Source: CAZUHK01 sp964620345
Lineage (GTDB): Bacteria; Planctomycetota; Phycisphaerae; Phycisphaerales; Zrk34
Assembly: GCA_964620345.1 (NCBI GenBank)
Contig: CAZUHK010000088.1
Coordinates: forward strand, 1 to 12,221
DNA length: 12,221 nt
Direction of reading: 5' to 3'
Shown: one piece after another, positions 1 to 7,917 of the stretch
Numbering within the stretch: the stretch's first letter is position 1
How the letters are laid out: each line of letters opens with the position of its first letter
Position numbers and translations under genes: made by a program
The notes under the pieces: model-generated
Databases searched by the model: none
Seen by the model: only the letters and a program-made list of their open reading frames with translations
Told to the model about the DNA's origin: nothing

Positions 1-1
1 G

Positions 2-2510
2 GCGGTAATCGATCGGGCCGATCCGGCGCTCGATGCCGGGCTGGTCGACATCGAAGATCAGCCGTTCAACCAGGCATTGAGTGTGAGGCGCAGCGATGCC
101 GACAACGCTGACGGGAAGACCCTGTCCTGGCCGATCGAGCAGGAACTGCTCGCAGGCCATCGTTACCTGCTGAGCTTCTGGCTGCGGGCCGAGCTGCCGA
201 GCGATGAAGCGACGGCGGCGGTGTGGGCGCAGGTGCGTCGCGTGCCGGCGCCGCATCAACCGGCGGTCGTGGCCCGGGCACCGACAAGCGAGCAGTGGCG
301 CCGCATCGACGTGCCGTTCGAGCCAACGTTCTCGCTGCCGCCGGGGTTCGCGGAGCTGACGCTGGAGTTGGATGACGGTGTGGACCCCCTGCAGATCGCG
401 GCGCTGCGCCTGCTGGACTACGGCCCGACCGACCGCGCGCCGGTCTTGCCCGAGGCGGCGATCGCCCAGGTCGACACGCCCACCGCCGTGCCCACGCCGC
501 GCGATCCGTTCGGCACCGCCGTGCCCACGCCGCGCGATCCGTTCGGCACCATCGCCATACCCCACGCCACGGTGCGCCTGACGCAGATGGCGCTGACCGG
601 CGACCCGCGGACATACCTGTTCGCCGGGCACGTGCAGCAGACGCCCAACCAGGCCGGCTCAACGTGGAAGGTGCCGCTGGACCCCAACGAGCAGGGCGTG
701 GTGCTGCTGTTTGATCGGCGCCACGCCGAGGCGATCTGCCAGTCCACCGGCGTCGACTCGCCCGCTCATCTGCGCGGCGAACGACTGGTGGTGACCGGGC
801 GCATCGCGTGGTCGCCCCAGTTCGAGCGGCCGGCGATCGCGATCGACACGCCCGCGCAGGTCCGCCTGGCCGAGTTGCCCGGCGAGGTCGTCGACGCCGC
901 CAACCGCCGGGCCTTGATCGACGCGGCGCTGTTCGATAAGCAGATCGTCGCCCGGGGGAAGGTTGTCCAACACGAACACGTGGCGGATCAAGGCATCGTC
1001 GTGCTGCGCTTCGAAGGCGCGACGGCCGAGGGCGACCTGCGGCTGATCGTGCCGGCGAACCTGTTCGCGCCACTGACCGGCAAGTTCGGCGGCCATCGCG
1101 GCAGCGGCATCGAGGGCCGGCCCGTGGCGTTCAAGGCCACGCCGCAGTACGACCCGCTGACCGATCAACTCACCGCGACGCTGGACACCACGCAGCACAT
1201 CGACGCGCCAGGCACGTTCACCGCCCCGGCCGTGGACGGCGAGCGGGCGCTGCGCTTCGTGGTCGACCGGGCCGACGATGAAAAGCCGTGGTCGGTGCAG
1301 TTGACCCAGCAGCCGAACGTGGCGATCGCCAAGGGCACGCGGGTGAAGCTGACGGCGCGGATGCGGGCTGATCGCGATGGGGTCAAGGCCGAAGCGGTCG
1401 TTGGCCAGGCCTCGCAGAACGGGGACCAACACGCCGGCGGCGCCATCACGCTCAGCCGGGAGTGGAAGGTGTACGAGTTTGCCGGCAAGTTCCCGCGCGG
1501 CTACGCGCCGGGCGATTGGCAATGCACGTTCCACCTGGGGCTGACTCGGCGGGCGACCATCGACATCGCCGAGGTGCGCCTCACCCTCGACGACACCACC
1601 GTGAACGTGCTGGCCAACCCCGGGTTTGCCGCCGGGACCGATCAATGGAAGATCACACGCAGCAAGCAGACAAGCGTCGACGTGATCGACGCGGAGACGG
1701 CACTGCCCCGGCCGCAGGTGAAACTTTCCGCGGTGCGGCTGGAGTCGAAGAAATCGGCCGACCCGTGGCAGGTAGGCATCAAGCAGAAGATGGAGCGGGA
1801 CGTGCCGGTCGGGCGGACCATCACCTGCCGCGTGCTCATGCGATCGACCGGAGGTCAGGCCCGCCTGCTCGGCGCGGTCGGCCCGGAGGTCCGCCTGCAG
1901 AAGCTGATGAGCTTCACCCACCCGCTGTCGGTGGGCCCCAAGTGGGCCGTCTACGAATTCACCGCCGAGGCCGACGCCCGCTACCGATCGGACCGGTGGA
2001 GCGTGGGCCTGATGGCCGGGCAGCAACCGCAGCGGGTGGAGATCGCGCGGTTCGAGGTGCTCGTCGACGGCGACGACGGGCCGATCAACGACAACCCGAC
2101 GCTCAACGACAACCGCAAGCACTGGGAAACCCCGGCCGCGGGCGGGTCGGTGAACACAGTGACGCTCGACGAAATCCAAGGCACGCCCCCCACCATCAGC
2201 GTTCCCGACCCGATCGATGCCAACGACCGCAAGGCGCTTCAAGCCATCATGAACCGTGACGACGACACGCTCCACATCGTCCGCGGGACCGTGAGCAACC
2301 GCCCGGCGAAGAACCGCGACGGCCAGATCCTCATCTCCGTCAACAACTACTTCCTCATCGTCGTGCCGCGCAAGCTCGTCGACGCGATGGAGCGGCAGTA
2401 CGGCGTCAACGCCGCGACGCTCGACCGGCGTGAAATCCGCGTCATCGGCGACATCGAGGCCTTCGGGCAGCGGCCGATGATCCAGCTCCACGCATCGGGC
2501 GACCTGACCG

Positions 2511-2524
<14 letters not shown>
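2..2524 (+). CDS. Large modular protein with CBM4/9-like and OB-like domains (5' partial)
   Basis: The reading frame is open from the first bases, so the true start lies upstream; TTG at 77 is only the first internal start-like codon. Numbering residues from that TTG, I see a beta-sandwich segment resembling carbohydrate-binding modules of the CBM4/9 type at about 1-130. A Pro-rich linker with a perfect 11-residue duplication follows at 137-158. Two OB-like modules lie at about 160-270 and 275-378, two further CBM-like segments at about 380-510 and 510-670, and a last OB-like module at about 700-813. The OB-like modules share a pattern: a strand with G-x-V (LFAGHV, VARGKV, IVRGTV), a hydrophobic strand, then a closing strand such as LVVTGRIAW or IRVIGDIEA. 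No catalytic motif is visible, so a binding or structural role, perhaps extracellular, is an inference. Any signal peptide or enzyme domain would be outside the window. The stop overlaps the convergent glutamine amidotransferase gene by 14 bases. Confidence 0.75.
485..550 (+). repeat. Perfect 33-bp in-frame tandem duplication
   Basis: Two identical 33-base units (485-517 and 518-550) each encode AVPTPRDPFGT inside the linker between the first CBM-like and first OB-like module. The absence of any mismatch suggests a recent duplication, for example by replication slippage. A Pro/Thr-rich linker would tolerate such a length change. Confidence 0.9.
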
Positions 2525-3113
<589 letters not shown>

Positions 3114-3145
3114 GGAGAGAAACTCGGTGTCCGTCGTGGTTACAA

Positions 3146-3496
3146 TCACTTCGCAGAGCGAACACGCACACGCCACGGTTCGACCGTGAGAATCGCCCCA
3201 TCAGCAAGCTCGGCTTCGTAGCGGCCCAAGATTCTCACGATGGTCGAGCCCTGCTGGCCAGCACGCAAACCCACCAAACGGATGATGCCCGAATGGCTTC
3301 GGCCACGGACAATGGCCAACTCACCGAAGTCTTTGTCCAGAGTGACCAACGCACGCGACTCATCGATGGCTCTCGCCAGAATGGCCTCATCGCCCGCATC
3401 CTGCTCCCATTGGCCGACCCAGACCGTGTCATGGCCTGCGTCTCGAACATCGTGCACCGCACCGAACGACACACAAGTATCCAACAGCACTTTCAT
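3146..3496 (-). CDS. DUF5615 family PIN-like toxin
   Basis: This 116-residue protein fits the DUF5615 family of PIN-like nuclease toxins, which usually pair with DUF433 antitoxins. Visible acidic positions are D6 in MKVLLDTC, D36-E37 in AGDEAIL, and D54/D56 in the hallmark TLDKDFGEL at 52-60. The spacing matches a PIN-like Mg-binding site. The N-terminal motif is DTCVSFGA rather than the common D-E-N-L/M type, a small departure from the family pattern. Its ATG overlaps the stop of the upstream DUF433 gene by 4 bases, which implies translational coupling with the antitoxin made first. Expected activity is RNA cleavage; this is known only by family analogy and nothing here proves it is active. 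Confidence 0.85.
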   Translation of the reverse strand: MKVLLDTCVSFGAVHDVRDAGHDTVWVGQWEQDAGDEAILARAIDESRALVTLDKDFGELAIVRGRSHSGIIRLVGLRAGQQGSTIVRILGRYEAELADGAILTVEPWRVRVRSAK

Positions 3497-3744
3497 GCCG
3501 CGGACCCGGCGGGGAACGGGTCAATCCGCTCGTGGGCGACCAGTTTGTAGGCGTACAGCAGACACGCCCGAACGTCGTCGGCTTCGAGGAACGGATAGGC
3601 CTTGAGCAGGTCGTCCTCGCTGTCGCCGGCCGCGAGCATGCTCAGGATGTGCTCGACAGCGATCCGATGGCCGCGCACGATCGGCTTGCCGCCGAAGATC
3701 TCGGGGTCGGTCGTGATCCGCTGTGTCAAATCCGGGTCCGTCAT
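3493..3744 (-). CDS. DUF433 family antitoxin
   Basis: This 83-residue protein matches the DUF433 family, small helix-turn-helix-like proteins that act as antitoxins to DUF5615 toxins. The signature runs RITTDPEIFGGKPIVRGHRI at 9-28, followed by AV and a helical region with AAGDSEDDLLKAYPFL at 38-53. The C-terminal DPFPAGSAA tail is probably the toxin-contacting or disordered part (inference). The start is ATG at 3742-3744, 9 bases after the kinase stop. No Shine-Dalgarno is visible; instead a -10-like TAGAAT lies 6 bases upstream of ATG. Antitoxins of this kind commonly repress their own operon, but I see no convincing operator palindrome. Confidence 0.88.
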   Translation of the reverse strand: MTDPDLTQRITTDPEIFGGKPIVRGHRIAVEHILSMLAAGDSEDDLLKAYPFLEADDVRACLLYAYKLVAHERIDPFPAGSAA

Positions 3745-3750
3745 GACCGT

Positions 3751-3756
3751 ATTCTA
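3751..3756 (-). promoter_or_regulatory. Putative -10 box TAGAAT for the toxin-antitoxin pair, overlapping the kinase stop codon
   Basis: On the minus strand TAGAAT (5 of 6 to TATAAT) ends 6 bases before the DUF433 ATG. Its first three bases are the TAG stop of the PfkB kinase gene. A transcript starting at the usual distance would begin at or near the ATG, so the mRNA would be leaderless. The -35 region is weak: GCGACC at 18 bases spacing matches 3 of 6. Confidence 0.4.
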
Positions 3757-4701
3757 CCCCGCCTGCTCATCGGCGGTCGCCTGCTCGGGCTGATCGGCCC
3801 GCGCCACCGGCACGCCCGCGAGTTGTTTGAGTTCATCGGGCAACTCGGGGCAGGCGCCTTTCTGGCCGGCGACGAAGGCGCCCAGCCGGTTGGCCAGGTC
3901 GAGCGTGCGGGGCCAGTCCCAGCGGCGCAGCGCCCCGTGCAGCAGGGCCGCGGCGGTCGCGTCGCCGGCGCCCACCGCGTCGCCGCCGGCTTCCGCGGCG
4001 ATCGAGGCGGCGGTGTGCTTGTCGTCGCCGGCGTAAACCGTCGTGCCCGCCTCGCCCGCGGTCAGTGCCAACCACTCGAGCTTGTACTTGCCCATCAGCG
4101 CCGCGGCCACCGCGTCCGCGTCGTCTTCCAGGTGGAACAACGCGGTCAGCTTTGTCAGTTCATCGCGGTTGACCTTCAGCGCGTCGGCCAGGTCCAGCAT
4201 GTACTCGATCTGCTGGCGGTCGTAATAGTCCTGCCGCAGGTTGATGTCGAACAGCTTGATCGCCCGCCGGGCCTGGCTGACGAACCGGTAGATGTTGTTG
4301 CGCGTCTGGGCGTTGCGCTGGGCGAGCGTGCCGAAGCACACCGCGTCGCAATGGCCCGAGAGGTGATCCAGGTCGCCGTCCCACTGAAGCAAGTCCCACG
4401 CGACGTTTTCGACGATCTGGTAGTGCGGTTCGTCGTGTTCGTCGAAGTCGATCAGCACGGTGCCGGTGGCGTGGTCCGGGTCGGTCTGGACATGGGTGGT
4501 GTCCATGCCCCGGCGGCGCAGCTCGGCGAGAATCTGGTCGCCCAGCGAATCCTGGCCGACGCGGGTGACCACGACGCCGCGGTTGCCGAGCTGCTGGGCG
4601 TGGACGGCCACGTTAAGCGGCGCGCCGCCCAGCCGCTGTTCATCGGGGAACAGGTCGAACAACGCCTCGCCGAGGCCCACGATAGTACGAATGCCTGCCA
4701 T
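3754..4701 (-). CDS. PfkB-family carbohydrate kinase (fructokinase-like)
   Basis: This cytoplasmic ribokinase/PfkB-type sugar kinase (315 residues from the chosen start) transfers phosphate from ATP to a sugar hydroxyl. The N-terminal strand IRTIVGLGEALFDLFPD is followed by the first PfkB signature around GGAPLNVAVHAQQLG (25-39). The second signature GGDAVGAGDATAAALLHG contains the anion-hole GAGD with catalytic base D247. NLRQDYYD in the middle and the VENVAWD stretch are typical of fructokinase-like members, but the substrate cannot be fixed from sequence alone. An in-frame ATG at 4738-4740 would add 13 residues (MPAGGVAANLLAI) and has AAGG at a usable distance. I prefer ATG at 4699-4701 because the family begins just before the first beta strand. 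It is divergent from cysC and is the first gene of the minus-strand cluster. Confidence 0.88.
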   Translation of the reverse strand: MAGIRTIVGLGEALFDLFPDEQRLGGAPLNVAVHAQQLGNRGVVVTRVGQDSLGDQILAELRRRGMDTTHVQTDPDHATGTVLIDFDEHDEPHYQIVENVAWDLLQWDGDLDHLSGHCDAVCFGTLAQRNAQTRNNIYRFVSQARRAIKLFDINLRQDYYDRQQIEYMLDLADALKVNRDELTKLTALFHLEDDADAVAAALMGKYKLEWLALTAGEAGTTVYAGDDKHTAASIAAEAGGDAVGAGDATAAALLHGALRRWDWPRTLDLANRLGAFVAGQKGACPELPDELKQLAGVPVARADQPEQATADEQAG

Positions 4702-4788
4702 GATCGCCAACAGGTTAGCAGCAACCCCGCCGGCTGGCATGTCCGCGAACCTTGCACTACCATGCCCGCCCTAAACCCCAACGGAGCC

Positions 4789-4792
4789 GGAG
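4789..4792 (+). promoter_or_regulatory. Shine-Dalgarno site for cysC
   Basis: GGAG lies 7 bases before ATG at 4800. It supports this start over the in-frame ATG at 4752, which would add 16 non-family residues and has no such site. Confidence 0.6.
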
Positions 4793-4799
4793 CAATACC

Positions 4800-5420
4800 A
4801 TGGCGGACATCAAAGCGACCAACATCACCTGGCACGAAGGCAACGTCACCCCCGAAGAACGCCGCAAGGCGATGGGCCACGGTGGATGCACTGTCTGGAT
4901 GACCGGCCTGTCGGGCTCGGGCAAGTCCACCATCGCCGTCGCCTTCGAGCAGGTGCTGCTGCAGCGCGGCATCAAGGCCTACCGGCTGGACGGCGACAAC
5001 ATCCGCCACGGCCTGAACAAAAACCTGGGCTTCAGCGCCGAGGACCGCACCGAAAACATCCGCCGCATCGGCGAGGTGACCAAGCTGTTCGCCGATGCCG
5101 GCATCATCTCGATCACCAGCTTCATCAGCCCCTACACCGCCGACCGCAACCTGGTGCGCGATCTGCACAAGCAAGCCGGCCTGCCGTTCTTCGAGGTCTA
5201 CGTGCAGGTGCCGCTGGAGGTCGCCGAGCAACGCGACCCCAAGGGCCTGTACAAGAAGGCCCGCGCCGGTGAAATCAAGGGATTCACCGGCATCGATGAT
5301 CCATACGAAGAGCCCGATCAGGCCGAGCTGGTCCTGCCCACGCACGAGTTGAGCATCGAGGAGTCGGTCGTCAAGCTCGTCGAGATGATCGAAAAGGCCG
5401 GCGTGATCGAAGGCGTCTGA
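4800..5420 (+). CDS. cysC: Adenylylsulfate (APS) kinase
   Basis: This 206-residue enzyme phosphorylates adenosine 5'-phosphosulfate to PAPS, the activated sulfate used in reductive assimilation or by sulfotransferases. The P-loop GLSGSGKST is at 36-44. LDGDNIRHGLNKNLGFS and the adjoining EDRTENIRRIGEV bind APS and nucleotide. S110 in SFISPY is at the position of the phosphoserine described in CysC. EQRDPKGLYKKARAGEIKGF followed by TGIDDPYE is the conserved lid and substrate loop. Length and motifs match stand-alone CysC rather than a CysNC fusion. No ATP sulfurylase or reductase gene is adjacent, so its pathway partner is elsewhere. It is divergent from the PfkB kinase; the 98-base gap between the starts shows no convincing promoter by eye. 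Confidence 0.96.
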   Translation: MADIKATNITWHEGNVTPEERRKAMGHGGCTVWMTGLSGSGKSTIAVAFEQVLLQRGIKAYRLDGDNIRHGLNKNLGFSAEDRTENIRRIGEVTKLFADAGIISITSFISPYTADRNLVRDLHKQAGLPFFEVYVQVPLEVAEQRDPKGLYKKARAGEIKGFTGIDDPYEEPDQAELVLPTHELSIEESVVKLVEMIEKAGVIEGV

Positions 5421-5450
5421 CCGCTTTCCCAACGAACGCGCTCCAAACCA

Positions 5451-5541
5451 ACGCGAAGGCGCGAAGGACACGCAAAGGCCGCGAAGAAGAACTTTAGAGT
5501 ATCCACTTCGCGAACTTCGTATGTCCTTAGCGCCTTTGCGT
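5451..5541. repeat. Imperfect 36-base inverted repeat (dispersed-repeat type)
   Basis: Arms 5451-5486 and 5506-5541 are reverse complements at 29 of 36 positions, around a 19-base AT-richer loop. The arms are built from alternating CGCGAAGG, CGCAAAGG and AAGGACA-like units. Sequences of this look are scattered between genes in many environmental bacterial genomes (from memory; not verifiable here). It begins 30 bases after the cysC stop and could fold as a terminator or mRNA-stabilising hairpin for cysC, although no T-tract follows. Confidence 0.75.
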
Positions 5542-5640
5542 TCGTCTTCAATCACACAACCACGCCCGCGCCGGTGAGCCGCTCGCGGCCGACGGTGAGG
5601 CTGTGCTCGACCATCGCGCGGCGGGGATGTAGCAGACGCA

Positions 5641-5671
5641 AAAAGCGGCGGGCGACTCGACAGGCCCGCCT
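5641..5671 (-). terminator. Intrinsic terminator of the DUF4139 gene
   Basis: On the minus strand GGCGGGC (5665-5671) and GCCCGCC (5648-5654) form a perfect 7-bp GC stem with a 10-base loop. GC and five Ts (5645-5641) follow. It lies 43 bases downstream of the DUF4139 stop, in the right orientation. The rest of the 5542-5713 gap shows nothing I recognise. Confidence 0.75.
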
Positions 5672-5713
5672 ACCGCCACCCGTCCCGTATGCGATCGGCC
5701 TGAGCGTTGTCCG

Positions 5714-7786
5714 CTACCCGATGTTCAGCGACGACAGGTAATCGTTGAGCGCCTCACGCTTGGATTCGATCAGCTTGCGCAGCGCGGCGATCTCTTTTTC
5801 AAGCCCCTCGATGCGCGTCTCTTCATCGTCGAGCTTCTTGATGTAGCGCTTGCCGAGCTGCGAGTCGCGGCCGACGCTGCCCAGGTTCTTGCGCAGGCGG
5901 TCCTGGCCCTGCTCGATCTGCTGCGTCTGGCGCTGGCCGTTGTTGAGCTTGCTTTCGAGTTGCTCAAGCTCGTTCTTCATCTGAATCGCCTTGCTCAGCG
6001 CGTCCTTGACCTTGTCGTCGATGCCGCCCTGGCGGGTGTACCAGACCAGCGAGCGGGGCGAGGCGTTGAGGATGGCGATGTGCTCATGGGTGACCTGCTC
6101 CTCGCGGACGTCGAAGGCGACGGTTTTATCGGCCAAGACGGGCACGTCGAAGCGGTAGAGGTCGGCCGTCTTCTCCGTCGGCTTCTCGGGTTCGATGAGC
6201 TTTCGTTGGGAATGGAAGGAATGTTCGACGACGATGGTGCGATCGGCCTTGGCCTTGTTCCTGATCGCGTAGGTCTGCTCGTAGACATACTTGCGGGTGA
6301 TGTTGAGCACGCCGCGCACAATTTTCACACCGGTGAGCGTGGAGCTGGATTTCTGCGACGGATCAACGCTCACGTCCAGATCGACCGCGTAGCTGAGCAG
6401 GCGCTGCTCACCGTCGGCGAGGTGGTCGATGCGGGCGTCGCCGGCGTAGGCGCCGCTGTCGAACACGGTGACCGGTCCGGCCATGAGCTTCATGCCGGTC
6501 GAGTTGGTCAGCCGCACGCCGTTGAACGGGTGTTTGGCCAGCTCGTTGGCGTTGTAGATGCTGACTTTCTGGGCTTTGACATCTTCGTTGACGATGGGCA
6601 GCATGGCCGAGCGGCGTCGGGCCAGGTCGACCCGGTGCTTGAGGTTGAAGCTGAACAGCTCGCCGACGTCGCCGGCCGCGGCGACCGACCGCACGCCGGA
6701 CTCGCGCAGGCGGGCGTCGTCCATGGCGTCGGCAGGCGCGGCCCGATCGGCCAGGGCCTCACCGGCCAAGCCGCGGCGCATCTCGGCAAGGCGACGGGGC
6801 GCCTTGGCTTGGGTCCGCGACGCCAGCCGATCCATTTCCGCCGCCTCTTCGTCTTCGGGCATGATGCTCTCGTCGTACGCCTTGGGCACCAGTGAGGCGT
6901 ACCGCTCCAGCTCCACCACCGGCCGGGGCACGTACAGCGGGGTGTACAGGTCCATCACGAACGACATCGGCCGGCCGCTGACCAGCGAAAGCTTCACGTT
7001 CTGCCAGTCGATGTCGCTGGTGTTTTCCACGATCGCCCAGCCCTGCAGCAGCGGCTTGTCGTCCGACAGGTCCAGCCGATAGCTGGTCTTCCACACCGGC
7101 GTCTCGACCAGATAGCCCACTTGCACTTTGCGCTCGCCTTCGCCGGTGAACTGGATGTCGATGGGCTTGCGGTCCTTGTCCCGCGCCGAGACCAGCAGCG
7201 CCAGGGCCTTGTTCAGCTCGGCCTGCAACGCCGCGTCCTCGAACTTCAGGCCCGACAGGTCGTCGAGCTTCACGCTGCGCACGCCCTCGTCGGTCACCAG
7301 GTTCAATCGCCATGTGGTGATCCGGGTTTGCGGGTCGCCGATGACCTTCGTGATCGGCTCGACGCTGAGGATCAGCCCGGTCATCTGCCGTGAGGTGATG
7401 ACGGTGACCTTCTCGCCGCGCAGTTGCTTGAGCAGCTCGGCGAGCGTCGGGTCGCCGGAGATATCCACCTCGAAGCTTCGCAGGGCGCGCTCGACCGGGT
7501 CGCGCGAGGGGTAGGTGACGCTGGTGACGTTGCCCCCGCCGTGGTCCATGAGGATCATGGATTTGAGGATGTCGTTGATCTGATCGGTCTTGAAGTTGAG
7601 GGTCAGCTCGGTGTCGCCGGTGACGGTGCCGGTGTGCTCGAAGTAGCCCACGCCGCTGGAGAACAGCACGGCGCGGGTGACCGGCAGCTTGGCCTGCTGA
7701 TCGGCCGCATCGGGGTTTTGCGGCTGGGCGTGGGTGAGCGTCGCGGCGAGCAGGACGGTGAGCACGATTGTGAGCCGGGTGAACAT
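5714..7786 (-). CDS. Secreted DUF4139 domain-containing protein with C-terminal coiled coil
   Basis: This 690-residue protein begins with a signal peptide: MFTR, the hydrophobic stretch LTIVLTVLLAATLTHA, and likely cleavage after A20. The mature N-terminus (PVTRAVLFSSGVGYFEHTG) and central stretches such as VQVGYLVETPVWKTSYRLDL and WAIVENTSDIDWQNVKLSLV are typical of DUF4139 proteins. These beta-rich exported proteins have no established biochemical role. An acidic and Ala/Arg-rich, probably disordered insert lies at about 310-370. From about 597 to 685 there is a heptad-like region rich in K, E, L and Q (MKNELEQLESKLN, LEKEIAALRKLIE), predicting a coiled coil and oligomerisation. A strong Shine-Dalgarno supports the start, a terminator follows the stop, and the gene is transcribed alone. 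The location is probably periplasmic or envelope (inference). Confidence 0.85.
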   Translation of the reverse strand: MFTRLTIVLTVLLAATLTHAQPQNPDAADQQAKLPVTRAVLFSSGVGYFEHTGTVTGDTELTLNFKTDQINDILKSMILMDHGGGNVTSVTYPSRDPVERALRSFEVDISGDPTLAELLKQLRGEKVTVITSRQMTGLILSVEPITKVIGDPQTRITTWRLNLVTDEGVRSVKLDDLSGLKFEDAALQAELNKALALLVSARDKDRKPIDIQFTGEGERKVQVGYLVETPVWKTSYRLDLSDDKPLLQGWAIVENTSDIDWQNVKLSLVSGRPMSFVMDLYTPLYVPRPVVELERYASLVPKAYDESIMPEDEEAAEMDRLASRTQAKAPRRLAEMRRGLAGEALADRAAPADAMDDARLRESGVRSVAAAGDVGELFSFNLKHRVDLARRRSAMLPIVNEDVKAQKVSIYNANELAKHPFNGVRLTNSTGMKLMAGPVTVFDSGAYAGDARIDHLADGEQRLLSYAVDLDVSVDPSQKSSSTLTGVKIVRGVLNITRKYVYEQTYAIRNKAKADRTIVVEHSFHSQRKLIEPEKPTEKTADLYRFDVPVLADKTVAFDVREEQVTHEHIAILNASPRSLVWYTRQGGIDDKVKDALSKAIQMKNELEQLESKLNNGQRQTQQIEQGQDRLRKNLGSVGRDSQLGKRYIKKLDDEETRIEGLEKEIAALRKLIESKREALNDYLSSLNIG

Positions 7787-7791
7787 GGTGG

Positions 7792-7798
7792 CCTCCTT
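7792..7798 (-). promoter_or_regulatory. Strong Shine-Dalgarno site for the DUF4139 gene
   Basis: On the minus strand AAGGAGG lies 5 bases before the ATG at 7784-7786, the best ribosome binding site in the window. It shows that this organism does use canonical sites for some genes. Confidence 0.8.
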
Positions 7799-7905
7799 GG
7801 CGGGTGTGCGGCGATCGGCGGTGGGCGGTTTTCACGGAACCACGCCCCCGCACCATCAGACGCTCGACGCGGCGGATTTACAAGTGGGTTCGGCGGCGCG
7901 GGCGA

Positions 7906-7911
7906 TACAAT
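7906..7911 (+). promoter_or_regulatory. Putative -10 box TACAAT just upstream of dinB
   Basis: TACAAT (5 of 6 to TATAAT) ends 6 bases before the dinB ATG at 7918. Transcription from it would begin at about the start codon, giving a leaderless mRNA, and no Shine-Dalgarno is present. The nearest -35-like hexamer, TTTACA at 7877-7882, is 23 bases away, which is too far for a standard sigma-70 promoter. Confidence 0.4.
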
Positions 7912-7917
7912 CGGGCC

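Noticed and set aside
659..2491. Long minus-strand open frame of 610 codons opposite the CBM/OB protein
   Set aside because: It is an antisense shadow in GC-rich DNA; the translation is low-complexity in R, H, V and D with no domain logic, while the + frame has coherent folds.
4752..4777. TTGCAC and TAAACC as a cysC promoter
   Set aside because: Spacing is only 14 bases and both hexamers match poorly.
3532..4902. Long + open frame of 456 codons across the antitoxin and kinase
   Set aside because: Antisense shadow of recognisable DUF433 and PfkB genes; no family features.
4452..5555. Minus-strand open frame whose start lies in the inverted repeat after cysC
   Set aside because: Its first residues come from the dispersed repeat and the remainder is antisense to cysC and out of frame with the kinase; a typical mis-annotation.
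7877..7911. TTTACA plus TACAAT as a full sigma-70 promoter for dinB
   Set aside because: The spacer is 23 bases, well outside the usual 16-18; only the -10-like box is kept, at low confidence.
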